Shown here piece by piece: positions 53,599 to 61,834 of a stretch of 64,000 bases of DNA. The DNA comes from JAPLIS01 sp963719415. GTDB taxonomy: Bacteria > Babelota > Babeliae > Babelales > Vermiphilaceae. Made by a program: the position numbers and the translations under genes. Under the pieces are notes generated by a model. It made no database searches, was not told the origin of the DNA, and was given only the letters and a program-made list of their open reading frames with translations. Positions within the stretch are counted from its first letter, which is position 1, and each line of letters begins with the position of its first letter. The stretch is from the NCBI GenBank assembly GCA_963719415.1, contig OY970383.1, positions 1,178,001-1,242,000 of the forward strand. The letters are read 5' to 3'.

Positions 53599-54540
53599 AT
53601 GAAGAGTTTTGAAAGCGATCTCAAAAAAAGCCTTAAAAATAATAATAATAGTATACAGAAATTGTGTCTTTTTGTACTCGCCTTTTTTTCTTTTAACTTA
53701 TTTTTATCGGGGTCTTTATCCGGCTATAGTACGATAATTCCTGCAAAAAAAAATGATGCTATTGTTCGGATAGCCACTTATAATATCCGGAGTGGTGATA
53801 GCAATGGAGATGGTGATTATCAATCGGAAAGTTCTAAAAAAGAGATTATTGAGGCAGTTAAGCATATAAATGCGGATATTTTGGTATTGCAAGAAGTTAT
53901 GCTAACAAAGAGCGAGGTGCGAGCTTTTCTTTCTGTGTTGGGCTATACCTATTTCACTGCTGTTGTATCAGCTAAAGCTGGTGTTCAAGCTACTTCTGCT
54001 GGTGCTTGCTGTGATGTTGTCGATTCTCAAGCAAAAAATTATATCATATGCTCTAAGATCCCTATTATAAAAACGAATATATCTAAAAAACAGATTTATG
54101 CATATAAGCATCTTCCAGCGTTTGCAAAAATAGAAGTAGATTTTTCTTCTTATGATAAAAATTATGGCAAAAAAAATCTCATTATGTATGGTGTTCTATT
54201 TGATAAATTGAGTCAGAAAAAACGATTATCGCAAGCAAATGACCTCGTAAATTTGTTACAGAAAGAGGATAATCAAGGTAAAAATATTCTTTTTGCTGCC
54301 GGCTTTAATGAAGAGCGGGGTAGAGCGATTAATTATTTAGGAGCTCATGGTTTTATTAATAGTTTTGATATGATGGGAACTACTATGATGCGGCCGTTAT
54401 TGTCATCAGCACAAAATATTGTTGATGGTATCTATGTGTATAGAGAGAGTTGGAATTTGGTTTGCGATGGGAGTTATCTATTTTCTTCGCAACTGAATAA
54501 TCATTTATCGATTATTGTAGATTTTGATCTTTCAAAATAA
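53599..54540 (+). CDS. Degenerate endonuclease/exonuclease/phosphatase-fold protein
   Basis: The ATG at 53599, nine bases after GGAGG, gives 313 residues with an N-terminal hydrophobic segment (LCLFVLAFFSFNLFLSG). The EEP fold is recognisable from VRIATYNIRSGD and ADILVLQEVM (the catalytic Glu is present). Later motifs are altered: the usual GDFN reads AAGFNEE, and the usual SDHxP reads NNHLSI. It is therefore probably a non-catalytic relative, or one with changed chemistry. The protein is likely exported or membrane-anchored. Confidence 0.65.
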   Translation: MKSFESDLKKSLKNNNNSIQKLCLFVLAFFSFNLFLSGSLSGYSTIIPAKKNDAIVRIATYNIRSGDSNGDGDYQSESSKKEIIEAVKHINADILVLQEVMLTKSEVRAFLSVLGYTYFTAVVSAKAGVQATSAGACCDVVDSQAKNYIICSKIPIIKTNISKKQIYAYKHLPAFAKIEVDFSSYDKNYGKKNLIMYGVLFDKLSQKKRLSQANDLVNLLQKEDNQGKNILFAAGFNEERGRAINYLGAHGFINSFDMMGTTMMRPLLSSAQNIVDGIYVYRESWNLVCDGSYLFSSQLNNHLSIIVDFDLSK

Positions 54541-54569
54541 AGATAGATATATTAGAGCACGGGATAGCT

Positions 54570-54595
54570 TTATAGCAGCTGAATATATGCTATAA
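54570..54595 (+). terminator. Hairpin between convergent genes
   Basis: ttatagca (54570-54577) pairs with tgctataa (54588-54595) around a 10-base loop and is followed closely by TTTTT (54597-54601). It can end the EEP-like gene. Confidence 0.55.
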
Positions 54596-54651
54596 GTTTT
54601 TATTACCATGCGTTTACACTTTATTGCAAAGATTGATATAGCTTGATCTGT

Positions 54652-56193
54652 TTACGAACTTACCTGTTCTATCTGTAAGGGCCCATGAGAGACATGATGT
54701 CTTTTTAAAAATTCAATAGCTTTGTCTCGATTGCAGACCTGTTCTGGACACAGCCTATATCCTGTATCAAGTAGATTGATTAAGGATATAGTGGAGCGTA
54801 TCTGGTTATCATGTTCTAATTTTTTATGTGCTCGATCAGCCCATGTTTTTTTCTTCGGCATGCATTCTTGCCTCATAGACTTTCTTTTTCTATTTTTCTC
54901 ATATTTTTTAGTTTTTGCAGAATTTTCTTTTTTGGTAATTTTAATATGGTTGCATATAGCTTCTTCTCGGCCATAATTTTGGGTAAACCAGGTGAGTTGT
55001 TGTGGGGGAGGAAAGGTTCGTTCGATGATTAAATCTGGTTCGATTCCGATTCCTTGAATGGTGGTATCGTTGGGTAAATAGTAAAGAGAAGTGGTTAATT
55101 TTAAGGCATGATTTTTGTTCACCGGAATAATTTCTTGCACAGATCCTTTGCCAAACGTTTTAGTGCCGACTAAAAAAACTGCTAATTTTTGTTTTGTATT
55201 TGGTGATGTAAGAGCATAGTTCTGAGAATGGACTTTGAGAGCTCCGGCAAGTATTTCTGCCGATGATCCAGTATAATTATTGGTCAAAATAAAGATAGGA
55301 ATAGTTGAGTTGGCAACAGGATCATTTTTGGTGTAGTAGCGTTCAATATCTTTGCCAGATTTATCTTTGGTGATTGCCACCAGACTATTTTTTTCTAAAA
55401 AAAGATTTGATATATCAATAGCCACGTTAAAAAGTCCTCCTGAATTATTTCGTAGGTCTAAAATGAGAGCTTTATATTTTTTTTGTGCTGCTTTTTGTAG
55501 TAATTGTTTGATTTGTTCTGTTGCATTTTCGCTAAAAATAGTCAGGGATACATAGTATATGTTATGTTCAGGAAGATAAAAAGCGAGCGTATTTTCTTCT
55601 TTGACCGTATCTCTTATAATAGAGAAAGAGAGAAGTTCTGGCTGACCTGTTCGCATGACGAGAATAGTCACCGAAGAACCACGTGGGCCCTTGAGGAGAG
55701 ATATTGCTTCTTCTGTAGTCATATCTTCTAAAAGCGTACCGTTAATTTCAACAATTTTATCCATTGCTTCTACGCCAGCTTTATCAGCTGGTCCATCAGG
55801 AATAGTTTCTATCACCGTAAGATATTTATCTTGTTTGCTTCGTGTATTATCAAGGTAGGTTCCTATGCCACAGAATTCGCCATGGGTTGTTTCAAGAATG
55901 CTCTGATATCCTTTAGGTTCTAGATAAGCAGAATAGGGATCAAGTTCATTTAAAAAACTATTAATAGATTTTGACATGCTTGATTCTATATTGTTTATTT
56001 TAAAATGTTTTTCTTTTGCTATATGTATAACATGAGCAAAGTTGCCAGACCATTCATGTAGCTGTTTTTCAAGAAGAGGGTCTATCGCTGTTTTTTGTCT
56101 GTTTTGATGAAACTTGAGTTTTTGTTTGATGGGATCTATTGAAAAGGTGATTGATAAAAAAAAGAGAGCAAGAATAGGCATTTTTTTATTCAT
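54652..56193 (-). CDS. CtpA-like C-terminal processing protease
   Basis: This 513-residue S41 peptidase has a signal peptide (PILALFFLSITFSI). The PDZ domain (GEFCGIGTYLDNTR, then IPDGPADKAGVEAMDKIVEI) precedes the protease core. The core has LILDLRNNSGGLFNVAID, the nucleophile serine in NYTGSSAEILAGAL and the general-base lysine in GTKTFGKGSVQEI. It acts in the periplasm on C-termini of exported proteins. A basic Lys/Arg-rich insertion (about residues 425-460) and a Cys-containing C-terminus (YRLCPEQVCNRDKA) are unusual. Confidence 0.92.
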   Translation of the reverse strand: MNKKMPILALFFLSITFSIDPIKQKLKFHQNRQKTAIDPLLEKQLHEWSGNFAHVIHIAKEKHFKINNIESSMSKSINSFLNELDPYSAYLEPKGYQSILETTHGEFCGIGTYLDNTRSKQDKYLTVIETIPDGPADKAGVEAMDKIVEINGTLLEDMTTEEAISLLKGPRGSSVTILVMRTGQPELLSFSIIRDTVKEENTLAFYLPEHNIYYVSLTIFSENATEQIKQLLQKAAQKKYKALILDLRNNSGGLFNVAIDISNLFLEKNSLVAITKDKSGKDIERYYTKNDPVANSTIPIFILTNNYTGSSAEILAGALKVHSQNYALTSPNTKQKLAVFLVGTKTFGKGSVQEIIPVNKNHALKLTTSLYYLPNDTTIQGIGIEPDLIIERTFPPPQQLTWFTQNYGREEAICNHIKITKKENSAKTKKYEKNRKRKSMRQECMPKKKTWADRAHKKLEHDNQIRSTISLINLLDTGYRLCPEQVCNRDKAIEFLKRHHVSHGPLQIEQVSS

Positions 56194-56510
56194 TCTGATC
56201 CTTTTTTATAGGTACTATATAAAAGAGATTAGCATAATCAGAGCTGATAACGGTAGTTTTTTTATGAATAGAAGTAATTTATGGAGTAAATAATAGAACA
56301 ATGCGATGAACAAGTTTTTTGTTAATCTTTAAAATTTATTTTGCTGACAGATAAAATATTTTCAAAATCATAGGGTAATTTTATTTTTCATTTTAGTGAA
56401 TATCAATAAACAGTTCATATGTTAAGATTTTGTTTTAAAGCTGTTCACACTATTGTAATATTCTATGCATAGACATTCTTTGACAAACTATTGTTTAAAA
56501 AAGGCAAAGT
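56194..56510. other. Divergent AT-rich intergenic region
   Basis: These 317 bases separate ctpA (leftward) from the toxin remnant (rightward). They are AT-rich and presumably hold both promoters. gattagcataatcag at about 56229-56243 includes TTATGCTAAT on the - strand, which also occurs in similar form upstream of the genes at 23062 and 24540. I see no gene or strong hairpin. Confidence 0.4.
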
Positions 56511-56911
56511 ATGACCAAACCTCAATTAACGAATTCTGCAGTACGGGTTCGAATTGGATTACACCTATTTTTTTTAGCATTTTTTTCTCTGTTTAATTTT
56601 TCTATCTTATCTCATGGTTTTCATAAAGATATCATTATTCGTTGTGTTAACTTTTATTGCAAAAAAACTATTTTTCAGAGGATAGAAGAGGCTGAAAAAA
56701 AAGTTTTTCATGCAGTGGCAAGTTATTATGCAAGAGAAACTAAATGGTACCATCATTTAACACTCATGGAGAATTAAGTTTTCAAAAAAAGAATGCATTT
56801 ATTTCTCCTGATAATATGTGCCATAAGGGTGGGGTGTGGAAAATGTTTAATAGATTGGGAGATCGACTGGGAACTTATAGCGCTTGTCTTAAAAAAAGGA
56901 TTGGAATTTAG
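56511..56911 (+). pseudogene. Polymorphic-toxin C-terminal domain, frameshifted
   Basis: The first frame (56511-56777) encodes a hydrophobic N-terminal segment (GLHLFFLAFFSLFNFSIL) and a helical linker ending RETKWYHH. A second frame from 56744 to 56911 encodes PSFNTHGELSFQKKNAFISP, then CHKGGVWKMFN, then RLGTYSACLKKRIGI. The pattern FISPD...H(K/N)GGVWKM...R(L/M)GTYxxxLxxRIG is that of an Ntox21-type toxin C-terminal domain from polymorphic/CDI toxins. One missing A near 56741-56744 would join RETK to MVPSFN. Immunity-like genes follow at once. The family name is from memory of the motif, not a search. Confidence 0.65.
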
Positions 56912-56913
56912 TT

Positions 56914-57336
56914 ATGAATTTAACAATAAAAATTATTGATAAAAAACCCGAAAAAATAAACAATGTATTTATTGTTTATGGGCAGTTAATTATTAATGAT
57001 TATGAAGAAAATTTTCATATCCCACTTGATTTATGGAGCATTACTGATTATAAAAAACAGTGGAGAGAGGGATTAGGACGTATAAAAACTTGTAATCAAT
57101 CATGTTTGGTGGTTGCTATACATAATCCTGCTATTAGGCCATATATTAATTGGTGGATTTTATATAAAGTAGACAGCAAAATATATATACAAAATCAGAT
57201 GCTTGTTGGTGAGATATATGAAAAAAAAATAGGAGATAAAGAATTTAATCGAGAGACGTGTTATGATTTTATATCGCCAAGGCGTACCAAGGCTTATGGT
57301 AGGAAAATTTCAGAATGGTCGGTTGATTATCCATAA
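56914..57336 (+). CDS. Putative immunity protein (CdiI_4-like)
   Basis: This 140-residue protein starts 2 bases after the toxin frame. Its pattern matches the CDI immunity family called CdiI_4: HIPLDLWSITDYKKQWREGL, WWILYKVDSKIYIQNQML, and a C-terminal R-R-T...KISEW (here RRTKAYGRKISEWSV). Such proteins bind and block the toxin domain encoded next to them. It is intact while the toxin is broken, so it may be a kept protective gene. Assignment rests on motif recognition and on position. Confidence 0.65.
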   Translation: MNLTIKIIDKKPEKINNVFIVYGQLIINDYEENFHIPLDLWSITDYKKQWREGLGRIKTCNQSCLVVAIHNPAIRPYINWWILYKVDSKIYIQNQMLVGEIYEKKIGDKEFNRETCYDFISPRRTKAYGRKISEWSVDYP

Positions 57337-57348
57337 GGGAAAAATAGT

Positions 57349-57963
57349 ATGACCGGCGAGATTATAGACTTTAATTTAAATGATTCTGCAATAATAAGAA
57401 TAGCCTTTGATATAAAAATAGAACTATTAAATTGTTGTGAAGATATTACTATGTATTTATTAAAAAATGATAAGACTTATTTATTAACTATTAGCCCACT
57501 TCAAGAAGATATCTTTATTTTAAAAAGGGCCCTTAAAAAAACTTTACTTAATCAATATCAACTACATCCTTCTATAGTACAAGATATTGGTATTGTTTTT
57601 AATCAATGCTTACAAAGCAAACCAGGACCTGTATACGAAAAAATAAGAGGACAAAATTTTTGGGTTGGAGATGATTATTTATTGTGGAGCTATAAAAAAT
57701 TAGCTACATGGCTTTATAATGATGCTGATGGCAATATATTATTACATATTACTCCTATTTATCAAAACCATTGGACGGGTGAGGACGATGAAGAAGAAGC
57801 TAATGATCGCGCTTATGAAAAATGGACGGCGACCGAATATAAACCTCTCTGGACAACGATATTATCCGCTGCTACTGCCAAGGCTTGGTTAGCTCAAGCG
57901 GAAGATTTTTTAGTAGAATTCAATATACACAAGGCTATATTGAGCGTTAAAGCAGGCGAATAA
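57349..57963 (+). CDS. Putative second immunity-type protein
   Basis: This 204-residue protein lies 12 bases after the CdiI_4-like gene. Residues about 80-200 have the layout of small immunity-type proteins of polymorphic toxin loci: IGIVFNQCLQSKPGPVYEKI, NFWVGDDYLLWSYKKLATWL, ILLHITPIYQNHWTGEDDEE, and YKPLWTTILSAATAKAWLAQ. No signal peptide is present, so it is cytoplasmic. The class is uncertain. It may protect against a different toxin, since immunity genes often collect in arrays. Confidence 0.5.
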   Translation: MTGEIIDFNLNDSAIIRIAFDIKIELLNCCEDITMYLLKNDKTYLLTISPLQEDIFILKRALKKTLLNQYQLHPSIVQDIGIVFNQCLQSKPGPVYEKIRGQNFWVGDDYLLWSYKKLATWLYNDADGNILLHITPIYQNHWTGEDDEEEANDRAYEKWTATEYKPLWTTILSAATAKAWLAQAEDFLVEFNIHKAILSVKAGE

Positions 57964-58008
57964 GCTTCGACAAATTTTAAAAACTATACACAAAGTATTG
58001 ATAGAAGT

Positions 58009-58287
58009 ATGTATAAAAAAAAACATCTGTTTTATTTAGTATTAATTATAGAAGTTATTGTTTATGTCTATTTTTATGTAGCCGGAAGCCAGGGGATTAA
58101 TCTGCTCTATGAAAAACGATTACAGAATCAAGTTTTGCAAGAACAACTGGAACGGCAGCGTGACGATAATAGTAGGTTATCAAAAGAAATTATTGCTTGG
58201 CAGCAGAATGATTTTTTAAAGGAAAAAGCTGTACGAGAGGATCTTCAGATGGCATATCCAGGGGATGAAGTATATTATTTGACCTGA
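58009..58287 (+). CDS. FtsB/DivIC-like septum protein
   Basis: This 92-residue bitopic protein has a short basic N-terminus, one membrane helix (LFYLVLIIEVIVYVYFYVAG), a periplasmic coiled coil (LQNQVLQEQLERQRDDNSRL) and the family ending AVREDLQMAYPGDEVYY. FtsB links FtsL and FtsQ in the divisome and helps activate septal peptidoglycan synthesis. No ftsL or ftsQ is in the window. Confidence 0.8.
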   Translation: MYKKKHLFYLVLIIEVIVYVYFYVAGSQGINLLYEKRLQNQVLQEQLERQRDDNSRLSKEIIAWQQNDFLKEKAVREDLQMAYPGDEVYYLT

Positions 58288-58459
58288 TAGTTTGGGGATA
58301 TTAAAATAATATATTATTGAGCTATGCTATCGTGTTAAAAAGATAAAATAGTTATGCTGGCTAAAAAACAGTAAGAAAAAAGAGTAAAAAAATAAAATAG
58401 CGTAAATAGTGTTGTGTATTATGCAATTATAATAAAAATATATAAAGGGGGATAAAAAT

Positions 58460-59074
58460 ATGAAATATATGCTACCACCATTACCTTATGATTTTGGTGC
58501 ATTAGAACCATATATAGATGCGCGGACTATGGAGATTCATTATACTAAGCATCACCAGGGCTATATAGATAAATTAAATGATGCTCTTGCAAAACATCCT
58601 TCTATTCAGGATAGGCCTCTTTATTCTCTTTTACAAACACTTGATACTGTTCCGGCTGACATTCGTCTAGCTGTTCGTAATCAGGGAGGAGGACATAGTA
58701 ACCATTCTCTTTTCTGGCTTATTATGAAAAAAGATGGTGGTGGAGAGCCAATGGGAAAAATTGCGCAGGCAATTGCTACTCATTTTGGCACCTATGAAGC
58801 GTTTAAAGTACAATTTAGTGCAGCGGCAATGTCTGTTTTTGGTAGTGGGTGGGCTTGGTTGGTGGTTGATCCTCAGGGTAAATTAGCGATTTATGCTACG
58901 TGTAATCAAGATTCTCCGTTATCATACGGTCTTTTTCCTGTTTTTGGGATAGATGTGTGGGAGCATGCGTATTATTTACATTATCAAAATAGACGCGCTG
59001 ATTATATGAACGCCTGGTGGCATGTGCTTAATTGGGAGCAGATTGAAGAGAATTATAGTGCTTTAATTTCATAG
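58460..59074 (+). CDS. Iron/manganese superoxide dismutase
   Basis: This 204-residue cytosolic Fe/Mn SOD has all four metal ligands: H in MEIHYTKHHQGY, H in GGHSNHSLFW, and D and H in IDVWEHAYYLHY. GSGWAWLV is also present. Metal choice between Fe and Mn cannot be settled by eye. GGGGG lies before the start. It is a single-gene unit with its own terminator. Confidence 0.95.
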   Translation: MKYMLPPLPYDFGALEPYIDARTMEIHYTKHHQGYIDKLNDALAKHPSIQDRPLYSLLQTLDTVPADIRLAVRNQGGGHSNHSLFWLIMKKDGGGEPMGKIAQAIATHFGTYEAFKVQFSAAAMSVFGSGWAWLVVDPQGKLAIYATCNQDSPLSYGLFPVFGIDVWEHAYYLHYQNRRADYMNAWWHVLNWEQIEENYSALIS

Positions 59075-59127
59075 TCTGATTTTAATAGAATAGTTTGGGT
59101 TTTATTTTTATAAATAGTTTTGATAAT

Positions 59128-59167
59128 AAAAAGAACGAATTGTTTGAGATGGCAATTCGTTCTTTTT
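59128..59167 (+). terminator. Terminator of superoxide dismutase
   Basis: aaaaagaacgaattg (59128-59142) pairs perfectly with 59153-59167 across a 10-base loop; the 3' arm itself ends in a T-run. Confidence 0.85.
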
Positions 59168-59231
59168 ATGTACTATGGTTAGGGTGAGAGAAAAGAATAT
59201 GCTATTCTTTGAAATTTTTTTTTAGGTGTAT

Positions 59232-59573
59232 TTATTTTCGGCATTCAATTGTTGTTGCATGTACTAATTTAGCGAGAGTCTTGATAGTAGGATTTTTGCT
59301 TTTTAAACTATGATAAAAAGTTGATTTTGGTACGTCAGCTTTTTTCATAAATTGAATTTTTTCAAGTGTTTCTAAGTATATTTGAATAATTTCCATGACC
59401 CCTTCAGGGTCATTATTACGTAAGCATTCCAGAATTGCTTTACCAATTCTATTTTCATCCATAATTTCAGCTGAGGGACTATATTCTTGTAGATCGGGAT
59501 TATTTTTAATTCTTGTTATCTCTGTATTTGTTAAAGATTTTTTTTGATTGAGAGATGTCTTTTTTTTGGCCAT
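59232..59573 (-). CDS. HigA-type antitoxin of a TA pair
   Basis: This 113-residue protein has a basic N-terminus and a helix-turn-helix region at its C-terminal half (VMEIIQIYLETLEKIQFMKK, then VPKSTFYHSLKSKNPTIKTL). The pattern matches the short addiction-module antidote family whose core reads G(x)sR(x)sLYkaLs..gNPtf.Tl. It would bind the toxin and repress the operon. It overlaps the toxin gene by 68 bases, which is long for such pairs. The real start may be an internal codon. Confidence 0.7.
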   Translation of the reverse strand: MAKKKTSLNQKKSLTNTEITRIKNNPDLQEYSPSAEIMDENRIGKAILECLRNNDPEGVMEIIQIYLETLEKIQFMKKADVPKSTFYHSLKSKNPTIKTLAKLVHATTIECRK

Positions 59574-59820
59574 TTTTATTGCCTCCTAATAGTAAAATTA
59601 TATCTAAATCAGCTAAATAAGCATAATACACTCGTCTTCCATTTAGCCATTTTAGTTCCCATACGTAGTCATCTAAATATTTATGATTTCCAAAATGGCC
59701 TTCTAATTCAATTTTAGACAACCTGTCTTCAACTTGAAATTGAGATTTTTCAGTTTCTCCTTGAAGCCATTCTTGATATTCACGTGTTTTGTAAAATTTA
59801 TAATTTTTTTTAATTATCAT
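59506..59820 (-). CDS. HigB/RelE-type killer toxin
   Basis: This 104-residue protein matches the RelE/HigB addiction-module killer family: an N-terminal helix (KTREYQEWLQG), then YVWELKWLNGRRVYYAYLAD, IILLLGGNKNGQKKDI and a final helix. In the family these residues cleave ribosome-bound mRNA. The toxin-first order with the antitoxin downstream is typical of HigBA. The gene looks intact. Confidence 0.8.
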   Translation of the reverse strand: MIIKKNYKFYKTREYQEWLQGETEKSQFQVEDRLSKIELEGHFGNHKYLDDYVWELKWLNGRRVYYAYLADLDIILLLGGNKNGQKKDISQSKKIFNKYRDNKN

Positions 59821-59827
59821 ATTTTAT

Positions 59828-59857
59828 ATAGTACAATATATTAGACTTTTAAGTCAA
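59828..59857 (-). promoter_or_regulatory. Possible promoter/operator of the TA pair
   Basis: On the - strand TTGACT (59857-59852), 18 bases and TACTAT (59833-59828) lie right before the toxin ATG at 59820, which would make the mRNA nearly leaderless. The inverted repeat GACTT-TT-AAGTC (59844-59855) overlaps the -35 and could be the autoregulatory operator. Confidence 0.35.
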
Positions 59858-59876
59858 GTTTATTTAGGTTTTATAT

Positions 59877-60737
59877 TTACTCAAAGACTGGTTGCGTATT
59901 TTCAAGAAAGTCTATTCGGCCAGCTTGTGCATATTGTTCAATATAATTTCCCAAATTATAGAATTTACGAAAAGCATGAACAATACCAAGAATCTGGTTT
60001 TCTTTTTCGTTTTTTGATAATCGTGCATGAACCCCTTGTTTTATTGTTAATAGATGGCATTTTTTATGGCCTCTATTTTTTAATGCTTTGTATAGTTTTA
60101 AAGTACTTGAAAAGGGAACTATTTTGTCGTTTTCAATTGCTATAAAAAGAATGGGTATTCGCCTTGGTATCAGGCATACACATTTAATGGGTTGAAGACC
60201 ATTGAGAGAGTGGGCTGGATATTTACTTTTAACTATCAATTTTTTAGCATATGGAATATAGTTGAGCAGAGAAAGCCATTTGTTGTGACATATTTTACAA
60301 TCGATAACATCATGGACATCTGCAAAGGGAGATTCAAGAATTATACCTTTTATGGCATCAATAGCATAAAAATTATTGCTAACGCTTCCAAAGAAATTAA
60401 TTATAGTTGCAGCTCCCATAGAGACTCCCCATAATACAATATCACAATTATTATGAGCATGGGGCCAATTTTCCAAAGTATCAATAAGAGTATTAATCTC
60501 ATTCATTTGTCCAAGAGAAATTTTCAGAAAATCGTTGTAAAAATTAAAAGCATGAGCATCAATTTCTATATATTTACTTTTTGTATAATATTCTAGTTGT
60601 TGTTTGCTTTTTCCCAGTCCATGTACAAAAATGGTACGACTTTGTTGTGGTATAGCTTTGACTATGTTGTTAGCGGTAAAGCTTATGCCTACGTATAGCG
60701 TAATAAGCAGGGCTTTATAGACTCTTTTTTGTTGCAT
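59877..60737 (-). CDS. Secreted alpha/beta hydrolase
   Basis: This 286-residue protein has a signal-like N-terminus (ALLITLYVGISFTANNI). The alpha/beta-hydrolase core shows TIFVHGLGKS (oxyanion region), the nucleophile elbow LWGVSMGAATI, an acid candidate in IAIENDKIVPF and the histidine in KQGVHARLS. The triad is thus plausible and the enzyme likely active. The substrate is unknown. It is a diverged paralogue of the next gene upstream on the same strand and follows it by 34 bases. Confidence 0.75.
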   Translation of the reverse strand: MQQKRVYKALLITLYVGISFTANNIVKAIPQQSRTIFVHGLGKSKQQLEYYTKSKYIEIDAHAFNFYNDFLKISLGQMNEINTLIDTLENWPHAHNNCDIVLWGVSMGAATIINFFGSVSNNFYAIDAIKGIILESPFADVHDVIDCKICHNKWLSLLNYIPYAKKLIVKSKYPAHSLNGLQPIKCVCLIPRRIPILFIAIENDKIVPFSSTLKLYKALKNRGHKKCHLLTIKQGVHARLSKNEKENQILGIVHAFRKFYNLGNYIEQYAQAGRIDFLENTQPVFE

Positions 60738-60771
60738 ATTTTGTGACTATTGCATTGGTAAGATAAGTGAA

Positions 60772-61602
60772 TTAAAGTGGATTTTGGTTTCGAAAATTTT
60801 CTAATGATTGTTCTATTATTTTTTTGCAATCACTAAAACATACTTGTGCATGAGCACCTTTATCTACGATTAAAACCGTACAATTAGGATTGCCAGAGTT
60901 TTTAGCAGCCATACCCAATTCTTCTGCATCTTGATAAGGAATTAATAAATCTTCTTTGCTTGCAGTAATATGAATTGGAATTTGTATTTTTTTTATGGCG
61001 TCTATAGGCTGTATGCCATTTATATCATGTTTTGGATAGTACTTTTTTAGCAATTTATACTTGACCCAACCAAGAGGGTAATTAAGTATTCGGTAAAAAA
61101 TGTTATTTTTTACTATGTTTTTTAAAACACTTGTCGTTGAGGCAAAGGGCGATTCCAATTCTAGTCTATTCACGCAGGTATTTTTATGGCTACCAAGGTA
61201 GTTGAGTGCTGTCACCGCACCCATAGAAACACCGCGTAAGATGATTTTGCTTGTAGGATATTTTGAATGAACGAGATCAATTATTGTTTTTAGATGAAAT
61301 ATTTCGTTGTTTTGGCCCAGAGTTATATTTGATTGTGGCGCTTGATGATCATAGATATTAACTGATACGCAAGCACCCTTGATCAACCCATGTGCTATAT
61401 AATGTTTTGCTTCGCTGGCTGATCCTTTTAATCCATGAGCGAAAATAGTTATTTTTTCGGGGCTTTCAGTCTCGCTGATGGGGAAACCATACAATATATA
61501 GGTAGGCACGTTTGTAGGTGACGTTGCGCTTGTAATGCTTAGAGTTAAGAATAATGCACATACACTCAATATATATTTTTTCATATATATATATATATTC
61601 AT
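60772..61602 (-). CDS. Secreted alpha/beta hydrolase, paralogue
   Basis: This 276-residue protein has signal peptide KKYILSVCALFLTLSITSA, then ITIFAHGLKGSASEAKHYI, the nucleophile elbow LRGVSMGAVTAL, acid candidate TASKEDLLIP and histidine DKGAHAQVC. The start at 61602 has AGGGGG five bases upstream. A second ATG lies 18 bases later at 61584, and the two are separated by an (AT)n run. Both starts give the same protein apart from MNIYIY. The pair probably forms one transcript. Confidence 0.75.
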   Translation of the reverse strand: MNIYIYMKKYILSVCALFLTLSITSATSPTNVPTYILYGFPISETESPEKITIFAHGLKGSASEAKHYIAHGLIKGACVSVNIYDHQAPQSNITLGQNNEIFHLKTIIDLVHSKYPTSKIILRGVSMGAVTALNYLGSHKNTCVNRLELESPFASTTSVLKNIVKNNIFYRILNYPLGWVKYKLLKKYYPKHDINGIQPIDAIKKIQIPIHITASKEDLLIPYQDAEELGMAAKNSGNPNCTVLIVDKGAHAQVCFSDCKKIIEQSLENFRNQNPL

Positions 61603-61717
61603 AAAAACCCCCTGTTTTTAGTGTCTTTTACTTGATTTAGTACTTTTTGCTTAAGAGTATATATTTCATAATACAGTAAAATGGACAAATAGCAATTGCC
61701 TAGTCGTAGGAGATGTC

Positions 61718-61776
61718 AGATTTTTTAACAAAATAGACTAAGATTTTTTGTTAAAATCTCTTTTTTAGGTTATACT
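61718..61776 (+). promoter_or_regulatory. Promoter and inverted repeat before dnaJ
   Basis: TTGTTA (61748-61753), 17 bases and TATACT (61771-61776) form a good sigma-70 promoter 60 bases before the ATG. An inverted repeat, agattttttaacaaaa (61718-61733) and ttttttgttaaaatct (61744-61759), overlaps the -35 and may be an operator. It is not the CIRCE sequence bound by HrcA. Confidence 0.5.
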
Positions 61777-61834
61777 ATTAATACAGACAAGTGTTTTTTT
61801 ATTATCCATACTTTTATTATGATAAAGAGCCCTC

